Shown here: piece by piece, positions 22,005 to 28,533 of the stretch
Layout of the letters: every line of letters begins with the position of its first letter
Numbering within the stretch: the stretch's first letter is position 1
Assembly (NCBI RefSeq): GCF_900167415.1
Contig: NZ_FUWU01000028.1
Location: forward strand, 1-40,007
Direction of reading: 5' to 3'
From: Fibrobacter intestinalis
GTDB lineage: Bacteria > Fibrobacterota > Fibrobacteria > Fibrobacterales > Fibrobacteraceae
DNA: 40,007 nucleotides
The notes under the pieces: generated by a model
Databases searched by the model: none
What the model was told of the DNA's origin: nothing
What the model saw: the letters and a program-made list of their open reading frames with translations, nothing else
Position numbers and translations under genes: made by a program

Positions 22005-23485
22005 CTGTAGAAAAATTTCCCAGACCTTTCAACGAGAACTACGAACTTCTAGGCGTCCTTGGAAAGGGCGGCATGGGCTATGTCTATAAAGCCATGCAAA
22101 AAAACCTGAATCGGGAAGTCGCCTTAAAAGTTCTCGACGCCTCGTCGGACAAGGAATCCACCGAGCGATTCTACATGGAAGCCCAAGCGATGAAGGAACT
22201 CGACCACCAGAATCTGGTTCAGGTCTTTGATTTTGGGCAACAGGGAAACCAGCTTTTCATCTCCATGACTTTCGTCCGGGGAAGCACCCTTTCCGAAGTG
22301 CTGGAACATCGACGCCGCTTGAATTTCGATGCGATTGAAATCATTGCGAAGCAAGTTGCACGCGGACTGCTTTACGCGCACAGCAAGGGAATTGTCCATC
22401 GAGACGTCAAGCCGTCCAACATCATGATTACGCACGACAACCGCGTTTACCTGATGGATTTCGGCATTTCGCATATCCAGTCCGCCGAGCGCCTGACCCT
22501 GACTGGAATGACCATGGGAACTCCGGAATACATGTCTCCGGAACAATGCCACGGCGACGAAGTGACCATCGGATCCGACATTTACAGTCTGGGCGTCATC
22601 CTTTTTGAAATGGTCTGCGGGCGGCTGCCGTTCACCGGCACAAAACCCATCGAAATCGCGATGAAGCACGTCCAGGAAGAACCGCCCAATCCCGAAAATT
22701 TTCGCCCGGATATGCCCAAGGGACTTTCCAAGCTGATTCTCAAGTGCTTAAAGAAAAGCGTTTCCGACCGATTCAAAAACATGCAGGAATTTTTGGACGC
22801 GCTCGACATCGTCTTTGCTCCGCTGCACCCGGGAGAACAGCACCACGGCCACGACACGATGAGCATTCGCAACCTGATAAAAAACAGGCCGCTCATAACA
22901 AACAAAGTCACGGACAACGTTCGCCGGCTTACAAACAAACGAATTCTGGTTTTCATCTTCGCCCTCTTCCCCCTTTTAATTTTGCTGATTCTGGCGCTCC
23001 TGCTCAGTTACAAACCGCCCAACACCCTGCAAGAAATTCACAGCATCGATATTCGCGCCGCTTACGAAGAAAAAAATATCGAAGGCGGCTCTTACAAGAC
23101 ATCGAATCTTTTGGACAAAGATTTGAAAACCGCCTGGCTGCTCCCCATGCCATCGAACACGCGCGCTCCCATTATGATTCTGGATTTCGACGCGCCGACC
23201 ATCGTCACGCAAATCGGCTTCGCTTCCGGATTCCAAAAATCCATCGATGACCAATTTGGCGACCGCTTCCGCATTTTCAACAAACCGAAAACCCTTTCCC
23301 TGCAAACCAAAGAAGGCTTCCGGCAAACCATCTTTCTGGAAGACATCAAGGGAGTCCAATACCCGCAAATCAAAACGATGGAAACCACGGAGATTCAAAT
23401 ATTCTTGGACGACGCATTCATCAGCGACCCCTCCAAGGATCTCGCTATTTCCGAAATTCGCATTCTCGGGCTGCTTGCGCAATAA
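22001..23485 (+). CDS. Transmembrane Ser/Thr protein kinase (PknB-type) with extracytoplasmic discoidin-like domain
   Basis: A 494-residue membrane kinase. The kinase domain at about 14-275 is complete: glycine loop GVLGKGGMGYVYKA, K43 in VALKVL, catalytic HRDVKPSN (D135), DFG (D153), an activation loop with several Thr (LTLTGMTMGTPEYMSPEQ) and DIYSLGVILFEM. A single helix lies at about 314-337 (ILVFIFALFPLLILLILALLL). Residues 345-494 are exported and beta-rich, with SNLLDKDLKTAWLLP and ISEIRILGL, like F5/8-type discoidin or related carbohydrate-binding sensor domains. The ATG overlaps the stop of the FHA-ABC gene, so the exporter's FHA domain is the obvious candidate target. A ligand bound outside the cytoplasm may control the kinase. 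Confidence 0.94.
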   Translation: MTVEKFPRPFNENYELLGVLGKGGMGYVYKAMQKNLNREVALKVLDASSDKESTERFYMEAQAMKELDHQNLVQVFDFGQQGNQLFISMTFVRGSTLSEVLEHRRRLNFDAIEIIAKQVARGLLYAHSKGIVHRDVKPSNIMITHDNRVYLMDFGISHIQSAERLTLTGMTMGTPEYMSPEQCHGDEVTIGSDIYSLGVILFEMVCGRLPFTGTKPIEIAMKHVQEEPPNPENFRPDMPKGLSKLILKCLKKSVSDRFKNMQEFLDALDIVFAPLHPGEQHHGHDTMSIRNLIKNRPLITNKVTDNVRRLTNKRILVFIFALFPLLILLILALLLSYKPPNTLQEIHSIDIRAAYEEKNIEGGSYKTSNLLDKDLKTAWLLPMPSNTRAPIMILDFDAPTIVTQIGFASGFQKSIDDQFGDRFRIFNKPKTLSLQTKEGFRQTIFLEDIKGVQYPQIKTMETTEIQIFLDDAFISDPSKDLAISEIRILGLLAQ

Positions 23486-23880
23486 TGCTTTCCGCCAAAC
23501 ACGACAACAAGAAAAAAGGACGATTCGCCGAACTCCACGCGATGGCTTTTCTCCAGCGTAAAGGCTGCACCATTTTGGCCAAGAATTACCGCTATCTCAA
23601 CGGCGAATTGGACATTGTCGCCAAAGATTCCCAAGGGACCATTCTCTTTGTGGAAGTGAAATCCGTTTGGACGGCGGACAAAGGATCCCCGGCAAGCCGG
23701 ATAACTCCCCAAAAGCAATTCCGCATCTGGAAAACCGCAGCCCATTTTTTGCACCATCACGGCGGGCAAAACCAAAAATCCCGTTTTGACGTCATCTGCA
23801 TGGACAGAAGCGAAGGAAAGGCCGAAATAAGATATTACACCGACGCCTTCATCGCCTGCCGCGTCATTCCGGAATGCTAG
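23485..23880 (+). CDS. yraN: YraN/UPF0102 family protein
   Basis: A 131-residue protein of the YraN family with a PD-(D/E)XK nuclease-like fold, cytoplasmic. Family motifs are visible: GRFAELHAMAFLQRKGCTILAKNYR near the N-terminus, GELDIVAKD with the metal-binding Asp, and ILFVEVKS with the E-x-K pair. Length is typical (about 120-130). Members have been linked to DNA processing, but the cellular role is unsettled. Its ATG shares one base with the kinase stop (TAATG), making it the last tightly coupled gene of the RND-aminotransferase-ABC-kinase operon. No terminator is visible before the next gene. Confidence 0.92.
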   Translation: MLSAKHDNKKKGRFAELHAMAFLQRKGCTILAKNYRYLNGELDIVAKDSQGTILFVEVKSVWTADKGSPASRITPQKQFRIWKTAAHFLHHHGGQNQKSRFDVICMDRSEGKAEIRYYTDAFIACRVIPEC

Positions 23881-23923
23881 CCCCGAAAGTTTATCCGCCG
23901 ACTCGGCATTTGTACGATTTTTA

Positions 23924-23931
23924 TACATTTT
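23924..23931 (+). promoter_or_regulatory. Putative -10 box of the Sua5/YciO gene, leaderless arrangement
   Basis: TACATTTT begins 12 nt before the ATG and there is no Shine-Dalgarno sequence. The same 12-nt distance is found before the RlmL-like gene. Confidence 0.45.
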
Positions 23932-23935
23932 CGCC

Positions 23936-24535
23936 ATGCGATTAGAAGTTCATCCCATCAATCCGCAGAGCCGCTTTGTAAAGCAGGCCGCAGAAATTTT
24001 TGACAAAGACGGTCTGGTTCTCTATCCCACGGAATCGGGCTACGCCATCGGCTGCTCCGCAGAATCCACACGGGCTATCCACCGCTTGTACCAGCTGAAA
24101 AAGCCGATGAAAAAATTTGTCATGGCAATTATTCTTCCCGATATTCGTCGCGCATCGGAATACGCCCATGTCAGCAATTTCGCCTTTCAGATAATGAAGC
24201 ACCGTGTTCCGGGCCCCTACACGTTCATTCTTCCCGCGGATCCGTCCATCGCCCGAAAGCTCGACGTCAAACGTCCGGAAGTCGGATTCCGCATGCCGGA
24301 ACATCCTTTTTTCAAAGAACTCTTTCGCCTTTACGACAAGCCGATTCTCAGCACCGCAGCCAAACTTTCGGACGATGAAATTTTCACCGATCCCGAAGAC
24401 CTCTGGAAACTTTTCGAGCATAAAATCGATTTGATGATCGACTGCGGAAATATCGACATCCACCCGACAAATATCATCAGCCTTGTCGGCAATACCGTCG
24501 AAGTCATCCGCGGCGAACTTTTGCCGGAACCCTAA
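23936..24535 (+). CDS. Sua5/YciO/YrdC-domain protein (L-threonylcarbamoyladenylate synthase-like)
   Basis: A 199-residue YrdC-fold protein. Recognisable stretches are DGLVLYPTESGYAIGCSAESTRAIHRLYQLKKPMKK, HRVPGPYTFILPAD, VGFRMPEHPFF, PILSTAAKLSDDE and NTVEVIRGEL. The pattern (YPTESGYAIGC, and no Sua5 C-terminal domain) fits the YciO branch better than TsaC. YrdC proteins make threonylcarbamoyl-AMP for the t6A modification of tRNA; whether YciO-type members do this alone is uncertain. It sits 55 bp after yraN with a likely promoter of its own and no ribosome site, so it may be expressed from a leaderless mRNA. Length fits the family. Confidence 0.88.
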   Translation: MRLEVHPINPQSRFVKQAAEIFDKDGLVLYPTESGYAIGCSAESTRAIHRLYQLKKPMKKFVMAIILPDIRRASEYAHVSNFAFQIMKHRVPGPYTFILPADPSIARKLDVKRPEVGFRMPEHPFFKELFRLYDKPILSTAAKLSDDEIFTDPEDLWKLFEHKIDLMIDCGNIDIHPTNIISLVGNTVEVIRGELLPEP

Positions 24536-24671
24536 TTTTTGAAGACCTCTTCTAAAACTTGCTCTGGTGAGGAAATTAGGAGTTTGGAGTTCGGAGCGGA
24601 GCGAATTCCGTCGTTGCAGGGGGCGTTAGCAACGATATACGATACTGAGTAATTTCAATCTTCGTACGCAT

Positions 24672-24704
24672 CAGATTGCTTCACCCTAAAGGGTTCGCAA
24701 TGAC
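24672..24704 (+). repeat. Short GATTGCTTC...TTCGCAATGACG dispersed repeat
   Basis: GATTGCTTC, a CCC-TAAA-GGG hairpin, then TTCGCAATGACG. Shares its ends with the larger composite repeat at 12802-12936. The surrounding 24536-24814 spacer also has a GTTGC/GCAAC hairpin near 24614 and no gene. Confidence 0.7.
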
Positions 24705-24814
24705 GTGGAAGAAGGGGTTCGGGGCGACGGGAAACACTTCCCACTTCCCGCCTAGAAATATACCGTTTTCCCTGATGACAATTGGCGGTTTCTGTGGAAC
24801 GTCGTATATAATTC

Positions 24815-25276
24815 CTAAAAGGAAGGCGAGTATGAAAAAATCCAGGCCGCCGTCCAAATGACAGCCAGCAAAAAACGGGTTTCCCGTTTGTAAGGGTGTA
24901 GCAAATGAATCGGCAAAAAGGCGGACAAGAGAATCAGCAGCGAAGCCAGACGAAATTCAACGCCCCGATACGAAAGGGAAAGCATTCCAAAAAATTCCAG
25001 CCAAATCCACAATCCCGTCGCAAAGGATTCAAATAAGCGCCGCCGCTTTCCCAAAAAAAGAGTCGCAACGCACAGAGTCAGGGCCAGCATTCGAAATGGC
25101 AAAATCTCGCCGGGCGGAAAATCTTTCAACGTCAGCAGCCACACAAAAATTTCATCGGCAAGCAAAACGATGGCGATCGAAGCCGAACGCAACGGCAGCG
25201 AAACATTCCCTTTAAAAAGAAACGGCGCGGGAAGCATGGCAAATATCGCTGCCAGCATATACAAAAAAGAGTTCAT
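24815..25276 (-). CDS. Small integral membrane protein of the redox operon
   Basis: A 153-residue hydrophobic protein with about five predicted helices (FLYMLAAIFAMLPAPFLF, LPLRSASIAIVLLADEIFVWLL, LPFRMLALTLCVATLFLG, ATGLWIWLEFFGMLSL, LLAVIWTAAWIFSY). I do not recognise a family. Its ATG overlaps the stop of the NrfD-cytochrome fusion by 4 nt, so it is the last gene of the pentaheme cytochrome operon and is probably made in step with it. It could be an extra membrane subunit (compare the small subunits of Alternative Complex III) or an assembly factor. It has no Cys pairs or conserved His ligands that would argue for its own cofactor. Confidence 0.7.
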   Translation of the reverse strand: MNSFLYMLAAIFAMLPAPFLFKGNVSLPLRSASIAIVLLADEIFVWLLTLKDFPPGEILPFRMLALTLCVATLFLGKRRRLFESFATGLWIWLEFFGMLSLSYRGVEFRLASLLILLSAFLPIHLLHPYKRETRFLLAVIWTAAWIFSYSPSF

Positions 25277-26916
25277 TTCACGGCCTCTTTCTTTTTCGCC
25301 AATTCTTTGATATAACGAACCAAAGCCTGCGCCTCGGATTCCGAAACACGCCCGGCAAAGGGCTGCATATAATTTCTTCCATGAAGCACTACCTGCACCA
25401 GAGAATCTTCGCCCAAGGAATCCAAACGGGAAAGGGAAAGTTCTTGCGGAAGCGGATAATATTCGTGGACAAAACGGCGATTCAGGCTACCGTCCTTGGC
25501 GTGGCATGCGGCACAGCGCGCATTCCAAAGAAACGCGACTTCCCCGCTAGAACGAACACGCAAGACATTTTCCCCTTTCACAAGGGAATAATCTTCCGCA
25601 TAAGAAGTCGGCGCACCGCGATAGACAAAGCAATCGGTGGCAAGAGCGAACAATCCGAATGCCAAAGCAAAGGGCATAACCCGGCGAATCCCAAAAACTG
25701 AAATTCCGGCCATCAAAGCGAGGCCAAAAACAGCCACCACAGCCGCTATCGGGAAAAGCGCCGGCACCATCCGCAGCCAGGGGAAATCGGGAGCGGCATT
25801 CACCCAGCAAATAGCAAAAATTCCAGCCGCGATAACACCCAAAGCAAGAGATGCCGCAAAATCCTTTTTCGGAAAATTCGATTTTTCCTCTGGAGGAAGC
25901 TCTGACACTTCGGTTAAACTTTCTGGGAAAAAACGGCGAAGCAAAACCCGCAAAGACGCAAAAACAACGCAGAACATTCCCACTCCCCAAGAGATCAAGC
26001 CCCAGTCCACCCACGTCCACGCCAACGGTTCGCGCTGTACCAAAACGATGCGTTCCCACCACAAAATTCCCAGCACAGAAAAACAAATCAAAATTCGCAA
26101 AGCTCGCCGTTCTCGCCAATGCGGAATCCACAACAATTGCGGGATCAAAAAACCAAAGAGCAAAAGTTCCGGCTGCCAGATTCCCTTTGAAAAGGCTTCC
26201 CAAAGCCAGAACGCCAGCATCGCCCAAGAAAAGGACAAGAGCAAATCTTCCAAATGGCGCACCCGCTTTCCCGAAAACTCCACAAGAACCAGCACCAGAC
26301 CCAGCCCCGAATAAAGCGCGCCGACAATAAAGTAGAGCGGGAAATAAGCCCCCTGCCAATGAGGGACGAAAGTCACCGCAAAATCCAACGAAACGATTGT
26401 ATGCACCCAGAGTACCAACGGGAAAAGCACCCACGCCATCGGAAGTAAAAATTTTTGCAGCGGCGGAAAACGGTTTTTCAGCAAGTGCAATGCAAGGAAA
26501 ACGCTCGACGAAACGAGATAAGCAAAAATCGAGAGAAAGTCCCAAACCAAAGGCGATTCGATATTCGCCCAAAACGCTCGCGCATTGGACAGAGGAAGCA
26601 TCTCATAAAACCGCAAAGGATGCCCCAAATGCATCAGTGGGAAAATCACCGCGACAAGCAGAGCCGCCAAAGTCGAAAGCTCCGCCATCAACGCCACGCG
26701 ATGCTGCCACTTAACGCCGAGAACCAAAAGAATCGCCGAAAGAAAAGTCCCCGCATGCGCAAGCCCTATCCAAAAGACAAAATTGGATATCGGCGTTCCC
26801 CAAAAAAAAGTCTGCGAAAGCCCCCAACTGGAAGGCCCCTGCGAAAGTGCGCCATACAAAGCCACCATTCCGGGAATCAGCAAAATCGTGCCGAAAACAA
26901 GCAGAAAGCGATTCAT
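25273..26916 (-). CDS. NrfD-like quinone-interacting membrane protein fused to a C-terminal cytochrome c
   Basis: A 547-residue membrane protein. The first 330 residues have the NrfD/ActC pattern of about nine helices (for example ISNFVFWIGLAHAGTFLSAILLVL, ALLVAVIFPLMHLGHP, FPLYFIVGALYSGLGLVLVLVEF). Three more helices follow at about 352-430. The tail (from about 455) is a class I cytochrome c domain with heme site CAACH (468-472) and a likely axial Met517 in NYMQPF. NrfD proteins oxidise or reduce menaquinone and pass electrons to an iron-sulfur partner. The fusion resembles ActC joined to an ActE-like monoheme cytochrome of Alternative Complex III. Start at 26916 (ATG overlapping the iron-sulfur gene stop); the longer frame to 27027 runs inside that gene and is rejected. 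Confidence 0.88.
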   Translation of the reverse strand: MNRFLLVFGTILLIPGMVALYGALSQGPSSWGLSQTFFWGTPISNFVFWIGLAHAGTFLSAILLVLGVKWQHRVALMAELSTLAALLVAVIFPLMHLGHPLRFYEMLPLSNARAFWANIESPLVWDFLSIFAYLVSSSVFLALHLLKNRFPPLQKFLLPMAWVLFPLVLWVHTIVSLDFAVTFVPHWQGAYFPLYFIVGALYSGLGLVLVLVEFSGKRVRHLEDLLLSFSWAMLAFWLWEAFSKGIWQPELLLFGFLIPQLLWIPHWRERRALRILICFSVLGILWWERIVLVQREPLAWTWVDWGLISWGVGMFCVVFASLRVLLRRFFPESLTEVSELPPEEKSNFPKKDFAASLALGVIAAGIFAICWVNAAPDFPWLRMVPALFPIAAVVAVFGLALMAGISVFGIRRVMPFALAFGLFALATDCFVYRGAPTSYAEDYSLVKGENVLRVRSSGEVAFLWNARCAACHAKDGSLNRRFVHEYYPLPQELSLSRLDSLGEDSLVQVVLHGRNYMQPFAGRVSESEAQALVRYIKELAKKKEAVK

Positions 26917-27794
26917 ACCTTGTCTCTCAAGTAAACAACCGCTGGGAAAAAGCGAGCAACAGAAGCGGGAGCAAATACGCCCCGTCCCTGCGTGCAACGG
27001 ACCAAATCCGAATCGGGATCCAGCCAATTTCCAAACACAATCGCCCGCTTAGGGCAAGCTTCGGCGCAAGCTGTCGAAACGCCTTTTCCCAACCATTCGT
27101 CGCCCAGGGTTTTCTCGCGAATCCGAGCGTCCTGCATCCGCTGAATGCAAAGGGAACATTTTTCCATAACGCCTTGCGGACGAATCGGCACTTCGGGATT
27201 AAATTTGTACGCAAGCCCGTTTTCTTCGGCACTCGTGTAATTAAATTTTCTGATATGAAGCGGGCAGTTCGCGCCGCAAAACCGGGTGCCGATACAACGC
27301 GGGTAAACCATCGCCGAAAATCCGTCGGGACTCGCCACCGCAGCCCCCGTCGGACAGACCTTTTCACAGGGAGCGTCGCCGCAATGCGCGCACATCACAG
27401 GAACATTCCCGCGCAATTCCAGCCAGTGCATATAACGTCCCTTTTCCGCTTCCTGTGGATTCACGCAGGGAACATTATTTTCCCGCATACACGCCAAAGC
27501 GCACTCGCCACAACCGTCGCAACGATCCAAATCGATTGCCATTCCCAAACGCACGTCGGCATTCGGAAACCGGGGGTGCTTCCCCGGGCGCGAAATTTCC
27601 ACCCATTCTTCGGATTTCGGAAATTTTTTCCGAACCGCTTCGATTTCCTTTTCCATCTGTTTTAAAGAGGGCTTATTCTGTTTTGGGTGAAAATTTGAAG
27701 GTAAATTTTTGGCCGTTCGACGGCACCCCGCCAGCGATACGAAAGCAAAAGCCAGCGAAAGCATTTTCAAAAAAGAAGCTCGGGAAATCTTCAT
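26913..27794 (-). CDS. Four-cluster [4Fe-4S] ferredoxin-like lipoprotein (NrfC/ActB-type)
   Basis: A 293-residue electron-transfer protein. The N-terminus ISRASFLKMLSLAFAFVSLAGC looks like a Tat-type signal that has lost one Arg and ends in lipobox LAGC (C24), so the protein probably sits outside the cytoplasmic membrane as a lipoprotein. Four cysteine groups follow: CDGCGECALAC (92-102), CAHCGDAPCEKVC (135-147), CIGTRFCGANC (167-177) and CSLC (213-216) with CAEAC (243-247). This is the 4x[4Fe-4S] layout of NrfC, DmsB and the C-terminal part of ActB. It would carry electrons between the NrfD subunit and the pentaheme cytochrome. Start at 27794, an ATG overlapping the cytochrome stop; no molybdopterin subunit is encoded beside it. 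Confidence 0.9.
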   Translation of the reverse strand: MKISRASFLKMLSLAFAFVSLAGCRRTAKNLPSNFHPKQNKPSLKQMEKEIEAVRKKFPKSEEWVEISRPGKHPRFPNADVRLGMAIDLDRCDGCGECALACMRENNVPCVNPQEAEKGRYMHWLELRGNVPVMCAHCGDAPCEKVCPTGAAVASPDGFSAMVYPRCIGTRFCGANCPLHIRKFNYTSAEENGLAYKFNPEVPIRPQGVMEKCSLCIQRMQDARIREKTLGDEWLGKGVSTACAEACPKRAIVFGNWLDPDSDLVRCTQGRGVFAPASVARFFPAVVYLRDKV

Positions 27795-28363
27795 CGGTGA
27801 CACCTTGCGCAATCCGTAGAAGACTCGGGAAATCCGCGCTCGCCACGATGACAAGCCAGACACTCTCCCATTTGAATTCGGGGACGCCTGCCCGCATCGA
27901 TTTCGCGAAGCGAACCATGGCAAGTTTCGCAACTCACCCCCGCCTTGGCGTGAAGCCCGTGCGGAAACACGACGTTTGCCGGCAAGAGGCTTTCAAAAAC
28001 AAACGGGCAATCCGGCGATTCGGCAAGCGCTTTTTCCAATCGCGTATTTTCGGGGGAATCCGTCAGCGGCAAATGATGGCAATCCATACAATCCGCTTTC
28101 GTAGGCATTCCCGCCCGAATGCCGCCTTGCGCTCCCAAGTGGCATTTGCCGCATTCAACGCCGATATTTTCCCCGTGCTGTTCATGACGAAAGGGAACGT
28201 TGGATTTTGCGTGAAAATAATCGGGAAAGGCAAGCAGATCCCACGTCAAAAGGCCTACGCCGCTCAACACCAGCGCGATGAAAAGAATTGCCAATGAACG
28301 TTTGTTTTTCACCGATTTCGCTCGAAGCAAAAGCACGGCTATCCGAAAATTCGAAGACCGCAT
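27791..28363 (-). CDS. Membrane-anchored pentaheme cytochrome c
   Basis: A 190-residue protein with one N-terminal membrane helix (about 22-46, SLAILFIALVLSGVGLLTWDLLAF) and a periplasmic part with five CxxCH heme sites: CGKCH (71-75), CMDCH (92-96), CETCH (145-149), CLACH (168-172) and CARCH (185-189), the last one residue before the stop. Extra His residues (FRHEQHGEN, FPHGLHAKAG) are likely distal ligands, as in class III/c7-type cytochromes. Size and heme number match both NrfB and the ActA subunit of Alternative Complex III. First gene of a four-gene operon (ATGA overlaps throughout). The start may instead be a GTG 17 codons in, which gives a normal signal anchor. Redox partner unknown. 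Confidence 0.9.
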   Translation of the reverse strand: MRSSNFRIAVLLLRAKSVKNKRSLAILFIALVLSGVGLLTWDLLAFPDYFHAKSNVPFRHEQHGENIGVECGKCHLGAQGGIRAGMPTKADCMDCHHLPLTDSPENTRLEKALAESPDCPFVFESLLPANVVFPHGLHAKAGVSCETCHGSLREIDAGRRPRIQMGECLACHRGERGFPESSTDCARCHR

Positions 28364-28376
28364 TCCGCATCCGCCC

Positions 28377-28384
28377 TAAATCTA
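28377..28384 (-). promoter_or_regulatory. Putative -10 box of the cytochrome redox operon
   Basis: TAGATTTA on the minus strand, 21 nt before the first ATG of the operon, divergent from the aspS promoter. Confidence 0.35.
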
Positions 28385-28451
28385 CAATTTTCTTTCTTCC
28401 TATTTTCGCCCCTTCTCCCCAAATCCGAACTTGTCGCCGTCCGTCTATTAC

Positions 28452-28459
28452 TATATTTG
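28452..28459 (+). promoter_or_regulatory. Putative -10 box of aspS
   Basis: TATATTTG is an exact match to the Bacteroidetes-type TAnnTTTG consensus, 82 nt before the aspS ATG. Confidence 0.5.
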
Positions 28460-28471
28460 TCGCGCTAGGCA

Positions 28472-28499
28472 ACTTCTAAAAATTTCTTTGTTTAGAAGT
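28472..28499 (+). promoter_or_regulatory. Hairpin at the 5' end of the aspS leader
   Basis: ACTTCTAAA (28472-28480) and TTTAGAAGT (28491-28499) form a perfect 9-bp stem with a 10-nt loop, just after the predicted transcription start and 34 nt before the ATG. It has no T-run, so it is not a terminator. Confidence 0.6.
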
Positions 28500-28533
28500 C
28501 GCTGATTCATATTCCCATCAAGGAAGTTCTCTT

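Noticed and set aside
24832-24861. Tiny open frame starting ATGAAAAAATCC after GGAAGGCGAG
   Set aside because: Nine codons only, antisense to the end of the small membrane protein gene; probably chance.
25637-27052. Plus-strand open frames opposite the redox operon
   Set aside because: The minus-strand frames hold complete heme and iron-sulfur motifs; the plus frames are Lys/Arg/Pro-rich shadows.
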